A stretch of 64,000 bases of DNA from Diphasiastrum complanatum (taxonomy: Eukaryota; Streptophyta; Lycopodiopsida; Lycopodiales; Lycopodiaceae): positions 68,811,055 to 68,875,054 of the forward strand of contig CM055094.1 of the NCBI GenBank assembly GCA_029204225.1, read 5' to 3'. How positions within the stretch are numbered: position 1 is the stretch's first letter; each line of letters starts with the position of its first letter. Shown here in pieces: positions 1 to 11,280 of the stretch. A program made the translations under genes and the position numbers. The notes below the pieces were generated by a model. It was not told the origin of the DNA and did no database searches. It saw only the letters and a program-made list of their open reading frames with translations.

Positions 1-504
1 TCATAGTTAAATCTAGCGGTGGCGAGCTCCAAATCATAGCGTGCCATTAATACGAGGATTCCCGATTCCCCTTGTCCCAGCTATGGTGGCTGCCTGAACG
101 ATCGTCGCTCTTGCTCGCTCGATCCATTTTGCTTCTCTTTGCCATCTCGCCATCTCTGGCTACATGATATAATAAGGGATCATTCCATAAAAGAGAAGAA
201 ACGCAAAAATTACGGCACAAAATATAATGGATGAGTCTGTTTTCCGTCCTTTTTCAGCTACTGTATGAGATAAGAATGGACGTTTGATGCAGACAGATAA
301 GCTCGCTGTTTCGATCCGGCTATGTTTTCAGCTTTTTTGTAAAGAAGCGTCGGATTTATGCTGCTGACTTAGCTCTTGTTGGATGGGAGCGAGGATTGTG
401 CTGTTTGATGAGATTTGGTGCGGACTCAGAGTTTGTTCTCCTCGAAAAACTGATTCACTTTCTACAAGTATATTCCTATGTGTCTGTTTTCCTTTTGATA
501 TTTT
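1..504. other. gene-free 5' flank of the SAUR-like gene
   Basis: No open frame here resembles a known protein. The stretch is AT-rich and leads into a short tandem-repeat array and then the SAUR-like gene, so it may hold that gene's promoter or 5' untranslated exon. I could not place a TATA box or transcription start with confidence. Confidence 0.4.
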
Positions 505-845
505 CTTTGATATCTTGTGTTTTCTTTGATAGAGAAGTTTCTTGCATTAATATCTTGTTTGTTAAGTGGATCTTCAGTTTTCACGTTAAGCATTCTCTGA
601 TTGTTTTTTTTGTTTGCTTTGATGTCCTGTATTCTCTTTGATATCGAAGTTTTCTTGCAATTAACGTCTTGTTCGTTAAGTGCTTCTTCATCTTTCACCG
701 TAGGCATTCTCTGATCGTTTTCTTTGTTTTCTTTGATATCTTGTGTTCCCTTGGATATGAAAGTTTCTTGCAATCAATATCTTGTTCCGTTTCGTGGCTC
801 TTCGTCAGCTTTAACTATAAGCATTTTCTGTTTGTTCCCTTTGTT
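505..845. repeat. three-copy tandem repeat, period about 113 bp
   Basis: Units start at about 505, 617 and 731, each opening with ctttgatatcttgtg or a near variant. Each continues through a conserved 'aagtttcttgca' block, a 'cttgttcgttaagtg' block and a 'gcattctctgat' block. The copies are diverged but colinear. The array ends about 230 bp upstream of the predicted SAUR-like start codon, in its promoter or 5' leader. Open frames within it only reflect the repeat. Confidence 0.75.
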
Positions 846-1076
846 GAGCTAGAAGGTTGGTAATTTCCATTTGCTCATTCGTTACTTCTGTCAAGCGACT
901 TTAAAGCCTTTATCAAAATTATATTCTTGCGTTCGTTTTTCTTTCCAATCAAAGAGAACTGTTTATATACGAATGAACAGATATCTGTGAGAGGAGTAGA
1001 AGAATCCAATCGTTTGGACATAATCAGGTTAAGACAGTGTTGCGCCTCCCTCTTCCCTCGTCGATCTAAAGTTAAA

Positions 1077-1586
1077 ATGGTTCCCAAGCGCAAGACCATT
1101 GGGAGATTGATAAGCATCATAAAGCAGCAGCCACAATTTGATGAAGATGAGGGTGATCTCAATCCTCCATTACTTGAGACGAGGATAAGGAGCTTGACCT
1201 CTTCTTACTGGGAGTTAACTCCACAGAGAAAACAGGACAACATTCTGTCTTGTGTGAGTTTCGCTTCCAAGAAATCTAAGAATTTTGTTACAATTCTGGT
1301 TGGGGAAGATAGGCAGATATTCAAGATAGACCCACACATTCTAGATAACACAATCATCCAATATGTGTTAGAAAAAACGAGATCGATTTCTGATGAGGAG
1401 AGTGATACGGATGAGTTTGAAACTGCAGTCACAAAGGGTCGAAGATCGGGTGCTGCTCGGACAGCCTCAGTTATTAGCCTGAACTGTGACGCTATTTTGT
1501 TCGAGCACATTCTGTGGCTACTTAACAACAACGATCCTTCTCTGCATCAACTTAACCTTGACGAGTTGATGGAATTCTATTCTTGA
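1077..1586 (+). CDS. SAUR-like auxin-responsive family protein
   Basis: This is a single-exon frame of 169 residues. The SAUR-type core is visible: a short beta segment at residues 71-86 (VTILVGEDRQIFKIDP), a helix at 87-100, and the second core segment at 134-149 containing CDAILFEHILWLL, ending in an acidic ELMEFYS tail. The two halves are separated by a 30-residue Ser/Asp/Glu/Arg linker, longer than in classical SAURs but typical of a larger SAUR-like subgroup. The frame is open upstream to 927. I chose the ATG at 1077 because the protein from there begins with a basic MVPKRKTIGRL segment and the upstream residues look like translated leader. SAURs are small auxin-induced regulators of cell expansion, many acting on PP2C.D phosphatases; a role here is inferred from family only. 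No TGTCTC auxin-response element was confidently identified. Confidence 0.6.
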   Translation: MVPKRKTIGRLISIIKQQPQFDEDEGDLNPPLLETRIRSLTSSYWELTPQRKQDNILSCVSFASKKSKNFVTILVGEDRQIFKIDPHILDNTIIQYVLEKTRSISDEESDTDEFETAVTKGRRSGAARTASVISLNCDAILFEHILWLLNNNDPSLHQLNLDELMEFYS

Positions 1587-3215
1587 TTGACAGAACCCTC
1601 ATTCTCGACGCCTGCTATAACGCGTATAGATTTGATTACCGATGAAAGCAAGATCCTGTTTAGTAGGACATTGCTGATCTTGTTTCACGGATAAGTTCTA
1701 ATGGCAAATGGAGTATTCAATCAAGCGATTCCGAAGTCTTGTGCTTGATGCGGCCGGCTTCCTATGAAAGAGAGTACCCTCATTATCTATCAATTGGGGA
1801 ACAATTTAACTCTATTTATGCTTCTTTACACATATCAATCTCAGATATTGTAAAGTATCTCAGAGCTTGATAGAATAGCTCTAGTTTGGAGCTGCCAATT
1901 CTGTGTTCGGAGTGAGTCGCATGTTGGACAAAACCATGAATATTGGCTTCCTAAGCAGACAAATTGTACAGGAATTTTGGTATAGGAGCGAAAATCAAGT
2001 ACTCCTGATAAGCTCTTATCATGGAAACTTTCATGTCAAGATTAGTTAATTACTTGTCGTTTTTCTAGTTTAGTAAGTTTTAGTCTTGTCACAGCCTTTT
2101 CCAATTTGCTTTTGCGAGTTTTCTAATAATATGGTAGTATCGAATTGTTCAGAAGCAGGATTCATTCTTGCATTAGTCTTTTCTATGATTGTTGATATTT
2201 TGTCACGCGTCACATAAGATTGTGATTTGTACATTGATGTGCAGTCTGATTTCAGAGCATCCTATATTAAAAGTATGATAGGTTTTCACAGTAAGACCAA
2301 TGCTACAGTCAGCATGAGCATTTGTTACGATTACGACTAGCTTCACAGAATGATAGCCTCTTAATACTTATGTATAAAGGCTCGGTCGATTCCGTAGACG
2401 TCATGAGTTCTAAGCAGAGTTCACGTCTGTTCCATGCTTGCTTAAACCAATCTGGCTTACAACATGGAAAGTTGCTGGACATCAACGAACTATATGAAGC
2501 TAACGCCATTGACGACATGTTCAAAAGTCATATTCACCTTCAGCTCTAAAAGTACTTTACTGATAAGAATGTCCTTGTCTAAATACCACGTTAGTGTGAC
2601 TTGTTCCAACTTTACTTGCTAAAAGAGAATGCTTGCCTGAGTCTGAGATACTATGTTTGAAAAATGATTCCCTGACGTTCTTTGTCTTGTTACTGTTCAT
2701 ATCACAAGAAATATTATTCACTCATCTCATGCAAGATGCCTGGAATCTTGAATTGCTTCTATTATTTAGGAGCTGGCACTGGACCGCGTTTGAAATGTTT
2801 TCAATTTGTACAGTTTTTCCAGGAGCACGACCAAGCATACTTCTGATGCCCTAGGAGTGTCTAAATTCTCGTGTTCTATCTTGTCTTTGATGTCATACCA
2901 TAAAACTTTTGGCCATCAACAGTCACACAGGTTCATGTGTGCAAAATTTCCATGTGCATATGTAACTGTTATGCTGCTTTTCAAAAGAGGCTGCCAAAAA
3001 GTAAACCTCATCAACAAAATGTTAGGTTGTGCTGGGAAGACAATCGTTGCTTTTGAGCACGACTTGAAAGTAGATTATGTTACATCCACTTATAGGCCAT
3101 GTTGGAATGGCAAAGTGGTGCCACAACCCACACTGAAAGAAATCCCATAAGTAAAAGTGGGACTTTGTTCAAAGTGGATATAAGTGAAAAATGTTCAAGT
3201 GTTTAATGTCCCTTG
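1587..3215. other. 3' flank, no recognisable gene
   Basis: AT-rich sequence downstream of the SAUR-like gene. Short frames at 2322-2549 and 2806-3150 have no motif I recognise and no support for expression. From 3218 a GC-richer patch begins that probably belongs to a repeat. Confidence 0.4.
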
Positions 3216-3331
3216 GTACCAGCCCCTTTGCGGGTAAGGGGGAGCACTTGGATTCGTGGGTGGCTATGCGTCCGGGGACGGGATCCCGGAATGCGGCGCA
3301 CGGAAGGGGCAAAAGGCTTCGTGATTTTGGT

Positions 3332-3417
3332 GCAAAAAGGTTAAGTTGTATCCGTTGAGGTTAAGTTGCATCACGATGCAACCTCTGAACCAAAAAGGTT
3401 AAGTTGTATCCGTTGAA
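3332..3417. repeat. 27-bp direct repeat flanking a small inverted repeat
   Basis: The block caaaaaggttaagttgtatc plus ccgttga occurs at about 3333-3358 and again at 3391-3417. Between them, agttgcatc (about 3364) is followed by its near complement gatgcaacct, giving a hairpin. The upstream 3218-3320 segment is unusually GC-rich for the region. This is probably the edge of a decayed mobile element of unknown type. Confidence 0.4.
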
Positions 3418-3942
3418 GGCCCACCGAATTCCTACCGGCCAAACCAAGGTTCCTGCACAAGGCTCCTACATATCCCTTTGCTGCAATGGAGCAACATATT
3501 CAACGATGCATCAACCACTCTTATCCAGTCTACTAGGAGATAGGACAAACGTCACATAGACATACATTTTCCACGAAAGTTCCATTCCATCGTAAGTCCA
3601 AAAGGTATATGCAAAGTTCCATTTCATCATAAGTCAAAAAGTTCCTTCCAATTTATCACTCGCTCACAAAATCACCAATGATAAACTCTTAGATATATGG
3701 AGAAATACCACTAACAAGTCCCTGCATTGACCTATTTAGATTTGCTTCAATCTTTTGGTTTATTCGAAGACATCCATTAAACTATATAGAATGAATAACA
3801 TGGAATATTTTATCCAGTTTTCTTGATGGAATTCGGCATGTATTTGCATGTATCATGTCCATCTCTAAATTGATGATTGAGCAATCTAGATGAATCATGA
3901 AGACCAATAAAAAACTTTATCATGTAAATTAAAAAAAAAATA

Positions 3943-5350
3943 TTATGACCACTTAATTGCAGTAGTATTGATCACATTTACATTGTACATCAAGTCACAA
4001 CCACATGGATAGGTGTTGAAGCATTGTTGGAGCGTGTAGTCTCCTAAAATATTCAATAAAGTCACATCCCTGTTAGTAAAAACTTTACAAGTTTCTATAT
4101 TGTACAATCGATACATTCCATTAGAAGAACAATAGCCAACAAAAATAGTTTTGAATGAATGCTCGTCGAATTTCTTTATGTTGTCCTTTGGGACATGAGC
4201 ATAGGCAGTGCATCCAAATACTCTCAAATGTTTCAATGAAGGTTTGGACATTGTCCAAACTTCATGAGGGGTTTTGTTGTCAGGTAGGTCTTTAGTAATA
4301 CATTGGCTGTTGTTGATTTGAGCAACGAATCATGAGTGATCATGCATTTCATAGACTCGACTAAAGTCTTGTTCTTCCTTTCGGCCAGTCCATTCAACTA
4401 CGGAGAATAGGAAGCATCAAACTGCTATTCGGTGGCTAAACAATAGTCTTTGAGCTCGTTTGAGATGTATTCTTCGACGTTGTTGCTCCTAACAGCTTTG
4501 ATTCTTTTTCATGTTTGCAACTCAGTACGCTCCTTGAATTTTTTGAAAAACTCAAAGGTTTCAGATTTGTGCTTCAAGAAATATACAACAATTCTTTTAA
4601 AATAATCATCACTAAATGTAAGAATTTTGCACCAAGCAGCGATGGTGTCTACATCGGGCCACATATATCAATATGCACAATGTCTAGCAAATCTTTAGAA
4701 ATATGTTCTTGATTCGACTTAAATGGCCTTCTTGTCTATTTTCCTATTACGCAACTCTGACAGACAAGGAGGGTCAACAATTTGATAGTCCAAATCAAGA
4801 ACTGAAGAATGCTTAGACATATTAGCAATCGATATATAATCAAGGTGGACAAGTCTATAATGCCAAATCGATGTTTTATTAACAGATGTTGAACTTCTTA
4901 AAGCATGATCAGTCGCAGAATTACACTGATTGAGCTTATAGAAATATCCTTGTCTCTATCAAGAATCTTACATGAATTTGTCTCAAACTCTACCTTATGT
5001 CCTAAATCGGTAATTCGACTGATTGACAATAGATTTGTCGTCAGATTTGGGACATACAATACATCTTGGTGCTATAGGCTGAATAGTAGATAAACCATTC
5101 TTGATGGCTCGTCATGTGTTGTGTCGCTCTAGAATCGAGAAACCATTCCTTTGATTGTTCGACATGGTGATGATTCACATGAAGGCTCATCGTCGTCTTT
5201 GACGTTCTACTTTGTGTTGTTGGCTACATTGGCTTGTTGATCCAGCTAGTTCTTTTGTTGTTGTTGAACTTCAAGATTTGGCAATCCTAGATTTCATGGT
5301 TTGTCCTTTTGTAGTACTTGCAAAATAATCTTCTCTTGTTTTGAGTGGGT
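3943..5350 (-). pseudogene. decayed Ty1/copia gag-pol fragment: zinc knuckle to integrase
   Basis: Read on the minus strand from 5350 downward, the frame-broken translation gives in order: a zinc-knuckle remnant (FCKYYKRTNHEI, second Cys lost); the protease motif WFLDSRATQHMT near 5150, with Gly changed to Arg in DSGA; a GAG-pre-integrase segment (IWHYRLVHLDY) near 4860; integrase core pieces (VRSNNVEEYIS, GLAERKNKTLVES) around 4480-4360; and the integrase C-terminal part (HLRVFGCTAYAHVP, IFVGYCSSNGMYRLY) in an open frame at 3943-4251. Gag N-terminus, reverse transcriptase and RNase H are absent. It is the same family as the minus-strand copy at 37460-39119, which has the same zinc-knuckle variant. 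Confidence 0.85.
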
Positions 5351-6915
5351 TGGTAGCTAGTGGTCAAGTCTCCCAAGTAGTACAGAGTGTGCATCAACAG
5401 GTGCCATTACTACAGGCACAATAGGATATAGTAGTTCTTGAAAAGGAGCATCTCAACAAAGCAGTAGCAGACTTAACGGTTGAACGTGATGAGATCCTAA
5501 CAGCTCGATTACTTGAGGTAGATTTAGTACCATCACACAACCTATCACTATTACAGCAAAATGTGAACATCTATAAAATTACACTATTGGGATTCCAATC
5601 CCAGTTCGAGGGTATAAAGAATTTGCAGTTGTAGAACTCCAAAGGGCCAAAGCAGCACTACAAGCTTATATCAACAATAGGCCACAATGCAACCCACCTC
5701 TACTATGGTAATTCTACCACCACCACCTCCTCCTGATACTAGCAAGCAAATCCAGCTAGGAGCCACCATACATGACCCATCAGATCAAACTGCAAATGCT
5801 AGTGAGCAAGGACAAGAGGAAATAGGGTCACCAAGTGTGGCAAACTACCAACGTTAGTGAGCAAGGACAAGAGGAAACAAGGTCGTCCAACGTGGCCTCG
5901 ACTCCATTGAGACTAGTTTTAATGACTTTTGTCAAACCAAAAATGGATGTTGAAGAAATCAACGAATTTTTAGCTATTCATCCCCATGAGTCATCTTTGT
6001 GGTGGTTGGTCACTGAAATTCACATATGAAGAAAGAAAGGACAAAGAGATCCAATCAAGACCAGCTCTTGGGGATCAACCAGCATGGCCAAAAAGACTGT
6101 TTGAAAAAAATTCCAAGGCCATTACAAGTTACGTGACAAGCCCGTGTGTATTGAGAATAAATCTGTGGTATGTTCCCATGCAGCGACGGAAGAAATAGAT
6201 AGACTTTGGACTAGGAGTCACTATCAACACACCAAACTAGCCAAAGATTCCTACTCCTCACGGCTGGAATACCGACGTGGATTTCTTGCAAGCATTATGT
6301 ACCTTTGGGAGAGAATATAGACACTCTCTGGATCTCCATCAAGAGAATGACAGATTATGAGATAGACCTAGCTTACATAGCTAGTATACCTTCAACATGG
6401 AACAACTGCTTGCCTCCCATCAAGTTCAACCCCAACCAAGGCTTCCCCTCTAACAAAGTGACTGATCAGTTGTCTCTGACACAAATTTATTACACAGTGG
6501 CTATGCTGGGTGGGGCTTCGAAAATGAGAATTACCACTTGGAGAATGATAGGGTGGTTACAAGGGACGCACCCAGTATTTCAGCCACACTCCCGTGACTA
6601 GAATGTACTGAGGCTAACGTACATGAAGAGCATCATCTAATTCAAAATCGACAAGAGAATAAACAGCCCCCACACCGTCACCAATTTAGGTGGAGGATCT
6701 TGTTGGGCCTATGCATTGGAGGGCCAGCCATGACAATATTTTTTTCAATTCTTAGTGACCACATAAAAGTGGCTAATAAAATTGTAAATAAGTGCAAGGG
6801 TAGACGGCCTAATACATGTTAAGCTGATCCCGATGAGCACATATTTGTAGATATTTTCTGTTGTATCAAGTTGGAATAAAGGACTTGGCCATTATGTTAG
6901 CAATAAAGTAGAAAA
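5351..6915. other. unrecognised region with a local duplication
   Basis: Interrupted frames run on the plus strand (5835-6029, 5986-6198, 6305-6601), and parts such as 6305-6601 read like a decayed protein, but I recognise no family. A roughly 50-bp segment is duplicated in tandem: gtgagcaaggacaagaggaa occurs near 5801 and again near 5852. It sits between two copia fragments and is probably old transposon DNA. Confidence 0.35.
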
Positions 6916-7300
6916 TGTGAGAGATTTCAACAAGTTTAGTCATATTTTGGTAAATTGTCAATTGAGGCCAAAACTCATTTTAGACTGAGATAAACTTTTT
7001 GAAGTTACATTAGTTTAAAATACATTCAATAAACACTTTTTGAAAGTGTGGAAAAGTTGGTAGTCGAGTTTGAGAGTGAACTTTGGGTACATTGAATCTA
7101 GACCCAAAAATAGTAGGGTTAGCATTTTGGAGGGAAAGCCAAGTGGCCAAATAGGGTCTGGATCTGTTATAAAAGGAGGAAACTTGTGGAGAGACACATA
7201 TTCTCTCTTCTCTCTCTCATTTCATCATTATACATGGTCCTCTTTGGGTTCCTCATTGGTGCACTCTCATGATGTTATCTTGCAATTCTATGTGTAGAAT
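6916..7300 (+). repeat. truncated copia LTR, same family as 52529-58501
   Basis: It begins TGTGAGAGATTTCAAC and runs colinearly with the LTRs at 52529 and 57852 through the landmarks 'ttgaggccaaaac', 'aaacactttttgaaagtgtg', 'gggttagcattttgg', the TATA-like 'gttataaaagg' and 'gcaattctatgtgtagaatg'. It then stops and jumps directly into gag, so the LTR end, primer site and leader have been deleted. It is clearly more diverged than the pair at 52-58 kb. Confidence 0.85.
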
Positions 7301-8600
7301 GGAGGAGAGACCAACAACTCAACAAGATCAAATGAGGTATGATAAGAGGGCCAAAAGGGCTCTACACATGATTAAGATGGATGTTACCAATGAGCTTCTC
7401 AAGGAAGTTGGTAAGTGCACATCATCTTTGGAGGCTTGGGAAGCTTTGAAGAAGCTTTATGAATCCAAGTCTACATCAAGAGTGCTTACTCTTAGGAGGC
7501 AAATCTTTCAAAGTTTGAAAAAGAAGGAAGAGAGTACTCGTGCTTTTTTTTGTAGGGAAAATCATTCAATGATGAGTTAGCATGTATTGATGAAAGCATT
7601 AAGGAGGAAGAATTTGTTCAAGTTATACTTAATGGCTTGTTGGATGATCATGCTAATCTTGTTTAAGATTTTGCTACTCAAAAGACTTTGCCAAATATTG
7701 TGGATTTGCAAGAGATCTTGGTGAATGAGGAGTATAGGCTTCAATCAAGAGGAGGTGGATCTACATCGACATCTCAATATGAAGAGGATGTTATGTTCAT
7801 CAAAGGCAAGTTCAAGGGCAAAGGCAAAGGCAAGTGGTCTAAAGGGCAAGATCAAGGTGAGACTTCCTCTTTTGGAAAAAAGAAAGATAAGTCTAAGTTG
7901 AATTGCTTTTATTGTGGAATCAAAGGACATTTTTCTAATGAATGTTTGAAGAAGCAAAGAGATGAAGGTAGCAAGCAAATCAACTTTACTACTAATGATG
8001 AGGATCTAGGTGGTTGTAATTCTCTTTTGATGTGTTCTTAAAGTCCAATATCAAGTGGAGGTGACAAAGATTCATGGTGGATTGATAGTGGAGCTAGTTC
8101 ACACATGACTAGTCACAAGGAGTTCTTTACTTCTTTGGTCACTTATGATGGAGCCAAGAAAGCAATTCACATGGCCAATGGTGGTGAGTGTGTGATCAAA
8201 GGTATTGGTTCAATTCCTATTTGTATTTCTACTAATAGGAAAGTGAGACTTGATAGTGTTCTTTACATTCCTTCACTTTCAATTAATTTTCTAAGTGTAA
8301 TGATAGAGAAAGGATACATGGTAATGTTTGGTGGTAATGCTTGTTTCATTACAAAGGAAGAAATCGGCAATAGACAAGGTAGACTTTTCAAGCTTGATGC
8401 TTTTGTTATGGCTTACAAAAAGGATGGAATGGAAAAGGAGATTGGTCTCAACTTTCAAAAGTTCCCTTTTAGCATCAATAAGATTGGTGGATCTTATGCA
8501 AAGTCTAACAAGCTTCCTTATGCTAGATCTAGGTCAAGATCTAATATGCTTCTTGGAGATGTTCATCTTTGTGCTAACTTGGCTAGTCTTGAGGATAATG
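7299..8600 (+). pseudogene. copia gag-protease pseudogene joined to a truncated LTR
   Basis: Homologous to gag of the element at 53727. The first frame gives the gag helical region (RYDKRAKRALHMIKMDVTNE). After a frame change near 7555 comes NDELACIDESIKEE, then an in-frame TAA at 7664-7666 where the relative has a Gln codon. The zinc knuckle CFYCGIKGHFSNEC is intact from 7904. A stop near 8039 precedes the protease motif WWIDSGASSHMT near 8074. Homology continues through GAG-pre-integrase-like sequence and a piece resembling the region before integrase (SNKLPYARSRSRS near 8500), then fades by about 8600. Confidence 0.85.
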
Positions 8601-9129
8601 ATGGTGTTTCAATGGTTCTTCATGGAAAGTGCAAGCATGAAAAAGGAAGGAAAGAGCTAACTTCATCAATGGAGGTGAAGGCCCTTCCTTGGAAAAGGTT
8701 GTTCCTAATTATTTCTTTGATCATATGGAAAAAGATGTTGCTAGGTGCATGCATGAAGGAGGTAGTTCTTCTAGATTACTTTGTCATGATTCCAAGAAAG
8801 TCATTTTTCCAGCAAGTGTAATCACATGTCTTCATAAAGAGATTAGATCAAATGGTTCTATCAAGAGACTTGGTGAGGGGGATAGTCACAAGTCAAGATG
8901 AAAAGAAGTATGTGAAGAGTTCAAAGTAGGATGTACTTTGAATGATGTCATTGTAAATGATAGTGAGGAAGAACAATTATCATATGAATCATTCCCTAAA
9001 CATTGAGTAGAAGTTATTGTTTGAAAAAAGAGAGTACTTCAATCATCCTTATGTTGAAGGTACTAATCATTTTTTTCATGGCTTCTAATGTTTTTGAGGT
9101 TTCTACTTCTTATGATGCAATCATTAAGA
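8600..9129 (+). other. non-pol sequence following the truncated copia gag
   Basis: A frame about 85 codons long runs from about 8655 to 8901 (includes VVPNYFFDHMEKDVARCMHE and SVITCLHKEIRSNGS), followed by a frame with EEFKVGCTLNDVIVNDSEEE. Neither matches any copia domain I know. Integrase and RT would be expected here but are missing. It may be captured host sequence or an unrelated repeat; function unknown. Confidence 0.35.
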
Positions 9130-10350
9130 GGGAGTCTTATGAAGGAAATACCAATGGAAGATTGGTTCTTGGGAAGAGAATGTATTCTGATTCTGTTGAT
9201 GGAATTGCAATGGAGGTTTGTTTTCGATTGTTCCATGATATTGGACCATTATTGAACAGGAAGACAAATCCAGAAGTCGATCTTCTGGTGTCGATATCGC
9301 CTGCCCAATTCGCATTTGTATATCCATGAAGTATATGGATATCGGATGAATAAACATCTCCATGGCAAATGCAAAGGTCAATGGTATCTCATACATATAT
9401 GATTACTGTTAACAGAGCTTTCCAGTGGATCATACCAGGATTAGCTATATATTGGCTTAAAGAGCTGATGGCATATGCAAGATCGGGCCTGGTAGAGATT
9501 ATTGCATACATTAGGGATCTGATGATTGACTGGTATGGATACCCCTTCATTTCGGCCTTCTCCTCATCGGCTTGAGGGCATTGCTCTTTAGATAACTTTA
9601 AACCTAAATCCATGGGATTATGTGCAAGCTTGCAATTCATAAAATTAAATTTTGATGATAAATTTTGGAAGTACCTCTACTGAGTGATGTAGAGAAGCTT
9701 TCTGTTTCTATATCTATGGATCTAAATTCCAAGACAGTAATGTGCTTCTCCTAGATATGTCATCTTGAATTCTTGGGATAGCATCCTCTTTGTGTCCTTT
9801 GTCAGTTCGATATTGTTGCCAAAAAGCAACCTATCATCCACACATAGTGTGATGATGACAAAAAAATGTTTGACAACTTTGAAATAAATATTATAGTCTG
9901 TATAGTTACGTTCGAATCCATGATCAATCAAGAATGTATTGATTCGATGAAATCATGCTCTGGATGATATCTTCAAACTATACAAAGTTTTATGGAGTTC
10001 ACATACATGATCTTCTTGACCATTGAGGATGTAGCCTTCTGGCTGGATCATGTAAATGTCCTCCTTGATAGCTCCATTGAGGAATGTTGTTTGTACATCC
10101 ATCTGGTGTAGTTCAAGAATGCTTGAGCATCGGGCTAAAGGTTTTGAAGTAGTCGATAAGGGGAATTTGTGAAAACTTCCCTTCCACCGAGTTGAGCTTT
10201 CTTTCTGTCGATATCGCCATCTACTTTATATTTGATCTTAAAGATCCATTTGCAGTCGATTATCTTTCTGTCTACTAGCAATTTAGTGACAGTCCATGTA
10301 TGGTTTCTCAACAGTGAATTGTATTCCTTGTCCATAGCTTCTTTCAAATC
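9130..10350 (-). pseudogene. decayed copia reverse transcriptase-RNase H
   Basis: Reading down the minus strand from 10347: the RT N-terminus (MDKEYNSLLRNHTWTV, IDCKWIFKIKYKVDG); then RT core with LCVDDRLLFGN, the YVDD-type catalytic motif with Tyr changed to Cys, in the frame 9722-9931; the RT C-terminal segment (SLMYAIISTRPDLAYAISSL) at 9389-9640; and, in another frame near 9330-9180, RNase H (GYTNANWAGDIDTRRSTSG, then SIAIPSTESEY). Frameshifts separate the blocks. It is convergent with the plus-strand copia fragment to its left, so one may have inserted into or recombined with the other. Confidence 0.85.
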
Positions 10351-10919
10351 TCACCCACCATCCATCGTTCGACTATTCGGCCAACATCCGACTATTCGCC
10401 TTCACCAACTAGTCGTATGTTACCATCAACCCTAATAGTTGACTCGAACATTTGGCGGTTCAACAATACCTTCATCACGTCTGGACAAAAGCTCTAACAG
10501 AATCAAATAATGTCCGAAGACAATTGCTAACAACAAGTAGTGTCTTAATCCCATTTGTAAAGTACAAACTAAGCATTCTTTTAGTTAATTAGCCATGTTT
10601 ATATCCAACAACTTATCAGTTATTCAGTTAGCTCAATTATTCAACAACTTGATCAGACATCCAAAGTGCAATTACTTGTTCTTTCTCTCTGTTATATATG
10701 AGTATTGTTTAAAAAAGAGTGCGACTCTGTTTGCATTCAGACTGTATTTCTTCACGACTGAATAATCAACGTTCCAATAACCTAGGTCGTGTATATTGTG
10801 CTGAATGCTCATTTATTCTTTTAGATCGATTCATGTTTGCAGATTAAATTATTCATAGATTAAATTGTTCTTGTGGTTGATAGTCTGTGTCGATTGTATT
10901 GCTCTAAATTTTGCACTAA
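10351..10919. other. probable retroelement flank and LTR
   Basis: There is no convincing coding frame. The right part leads without a visible break into sequence shared with 40751-40970, which carries an LTR end and primer site, so most of this stretch is probably U3 and R of a copia LTR. Repeated 'caacaacttatca'-like and 'attcatagattaaatt' motifs are present. Confidence 0.4.
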
Positions 10920-11117
10920 AACGCTATCACAAAGCTAAATCTATAAATCAATCTAATTTGTGCATGGCTATGGAATCGATTGTATAGATTCAGCAACTCC
11001 GAAGCTGTGATCAAGTAGGCCAGTCTTCAATCTATCAAAGTCAGTTTGAATTTGATAAATGCAGTTGCATGCACCGAGGATTCTCTCCCTGCTGAATTCA
11101 TGACATTGTATCAAAGC
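10920..11117 (+). repeat. copia LTR end with degenerate primer-binding site
   Basis: Colinear with the reverse complement of 40751-40970 (shared blocks include acaaagctaaatct, gtgcatggcta, tgtgatcaagtagg, gaattctct). In that copy the LTR end is followed by a perfect TGGTATCAGAGCC primer site. Here the equivalent is TTGTATCAAAGC at about 11106-11117, a decayed form complementary to the 3' end of initiator tRNA-Met. Confidence 0.65.
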
Positions 11118-11280
11118 GGTAATTTCTACTCTCTGACTTCTTTTATCGGATGCACATAGTACCAGAATGGATATAGAGCTTATTTTATCAAAACGATTGT
11201 TTTGATATAGTGTAGACACTTACTATAATTGTTTCCAATCATATAATTACTATATGCATACACTCATCTCGAACTTCGTA

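Noticed and set aside
462-773. 103-codon minus-strand frame with repeated QDIK..K.N.QRM units
   Set aside because: It is a by-product of the 113-bp tandem repeat upstream of the SAUR-like gene.
2322-2549. 75-codon frame after the SAUR-like gene
   Set aside because: Short, no motif, no supporting neighbour; kept only as part of a gene-free stretch.
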